Of a stretch of DNA of 64,000 nt, positions 63,614-64,000 are shown in pieces. A model generated the notes under the pieces. It was not told where the DNA came from. It saw only the letters and a program-made list of their open reading frames with translations, and did no database searches. Made by a program: the position numbers and the translations under genes. The stretch covers positions 5,494,450 to 5,558,449 of the forward strand of contig NZ_CP129212.1 in NCBI RefSeq assembly GCF_030413175.1. The letters are read 5' to 3'. Numbering within the stretch: position 1 is the stretch's first letter; each line of letters opens with the position of its first letter. This stretch comes from Bradyrhizobium roseum (GTDB lineage: Bacteria; Pseudomonadota; Alphaproteobacteria; Rhizobiales; Xanthobacteraceae).

Positions 63614-64000
63614 CTACCCGAATCTTCGTTTACGCCATTCGATCAGCTTGGCGCTGACCTCTTCCGGCTTTTCCTGCTGCGTCCAATGGCCGCTGTCGCG
63701 GACGAGATATTTTTCCAGATCAGGGACGATCTTCTCCATGCCATCGGCGGCCGAGGGCGGCAGCACGGCGTCGTTCTCGGCCATGATCATCAGCGACGGC
63801 ACGCGCACCATATGATCCATACCTTCCGAGCGCTGCCAGTTGCGCGAAAAATTGCGGTACCAGTTGATGCCGCCGGTGAAGCCGGTCTTCGTGAAGGTAT
63901 CGACGAACACCTTCTTTTCCTCAGGCGACAGGATCGGCGTGCGCGGATCGAATTTGGCATCATAGGCGGCGATCATCTGCGGGAATGCAAGATTGGTCTT
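63614..64000 (-). CDS. Alpha/beta hydrolase, epoxide hydrolase-like, 3' part
   Basis: At least 128 codons run to the right edge and are open (KTNLAFPQMIAAYDAKFDP...). The C-terminal region has GGINWYRNFSRNW, VPSLMIMAENDAVLPPS (Asp), and the catalytic His in VRDSGHWTQQEKPEEVSAKLIEW. This matches epoxide hydrolase/haloalkane-dehalogenase-like alpha/beta hydrolases. The N-terminus and nucleophile lie outside. It is upstream of the P450 gene by about 80 bases on the same strand. Confidence 0.85.
   Translation of the reverse strand, partial: KTNLAFPQMIAAYDAKFDPRTPILSPEEKKVFVDTFTKTGFTGGINWYRNFSRNWQRSEGMDHMVRVPSLMIMAENDAVLPPSAADGMEKIVPDLEKYLVRDSGHWTQQEKPEEVSAKLIEWRKRRFG

Noticed and set aside
61251..63815. 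Long open frame of about 854 codons opposite the P450 gene
   Set aside because: It overlaps the whole P450-reductase, has an Arg/Ala/Gly-rich shadow composition and no motif. GC-rich genes commonly give such antisense frames.
1..64000. tRNA, rRNA, prophage or transposon
   Set aside because: No cloverleaf with CCA end, no rRNA core sequence, no integrase, transposase or phage structural gene was found on either strand.

Overview
The window is high-GC chromosomal DNA from an alphaproteobacterium, most likely Bradyrhizobium or a close relative. The evidence is gene content (a CYP102-type fused P450/reductase, a DUF3551 secreted protein, a short PhaE/PhaC pair, tandem chemoreceptors) and several palindromic intergenic repeat families that I recognise as typical of Bradyrhizobium genomes. 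This assignment is inference from content. I see no phage genes, transposase, CRISPR array, tRNA or rRNA. The region looks like ordinary chromosome with many catabolic islands.

Layout. 0-8 kb: the end of a GT39-type membrane glycosyltransferase, a flavin reductase-like protein, an unusual GNAT-GFA fusion, an alpha/beta hydrolase with a Cys nucleophile, a YghU-type GST, a class V aminotransferase, a nitronate monooxygenase and an SCP2-type thiolase. 8-10.4 kb: an apparently frameshifted secreted protein and an L,D-transpeptidase. 10.5-20.2 kb: four methyl-accepting chemotaxis proteins on the minus strand with different sensor domains but near-identical signalling ends, interrupted by an AraC regulator. 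20.3-24.1 kb: an L-threonate catabolic cluster (otnK, otnI, ltnD, and divergent otnC). 24.7-33.6 kb: a branched-chain/amide-type ABC transporter (livFGMH plus binding protein), a DUF1445 protein, a divergent LysR regulator, a carbamoylase-type Zn hydrolase and a D-2-hydroxyacid dehydrogenase, which probably form one uptake and catabolism locus. 34-39.4 kb: DUF3551, a SUFU-domain protein, a tartrate/D-malate dehydrogenase, a variant SDR, an NTF2-like protein, and an esterase whose 3' end is duplicated around a palindromic repeat. 39.4-44 kb: amidase, sulfite-oxidase-like protein, hydrolase-OsmC fusion and a YeeE/YedE sulfur transporter. 44.2-51.9 kb: a phenylacetate degradation locus (paaX, paaABCDE, paaI, paaK, then a quinone reductase-like gene). 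52.4-60 kb: a low-GC HEPN-like orphan, a lipase-like protein, a DUF445 membrane protein, and a PHA locus (phasin, GNAT, phaC, phaE), then a hydrolase and a spermidine-synthase-like protein. 60.3-64 kb: the P450-reductase fusion and the 3' part of an epoxide-hydrolase-like gene.

Working together: the window combines nutrient sensing (four chemoreceptors) with uptake and degradation of sugar acids, amide or carbamoyl compounds and phenylacetate. The acetyl-CoA produced by such pathways could feed the polyhydroxyalkanoate storage genes. No single exotic system stands out as proven novel. The best candidates for a second look are the sulfur cluster, the GNAT-GFA fusion, the SDR and hydrolase with altered active sites, the double-YkuD transpeptidase, the HEPN orphan and the duplication around a palindromic repeat.
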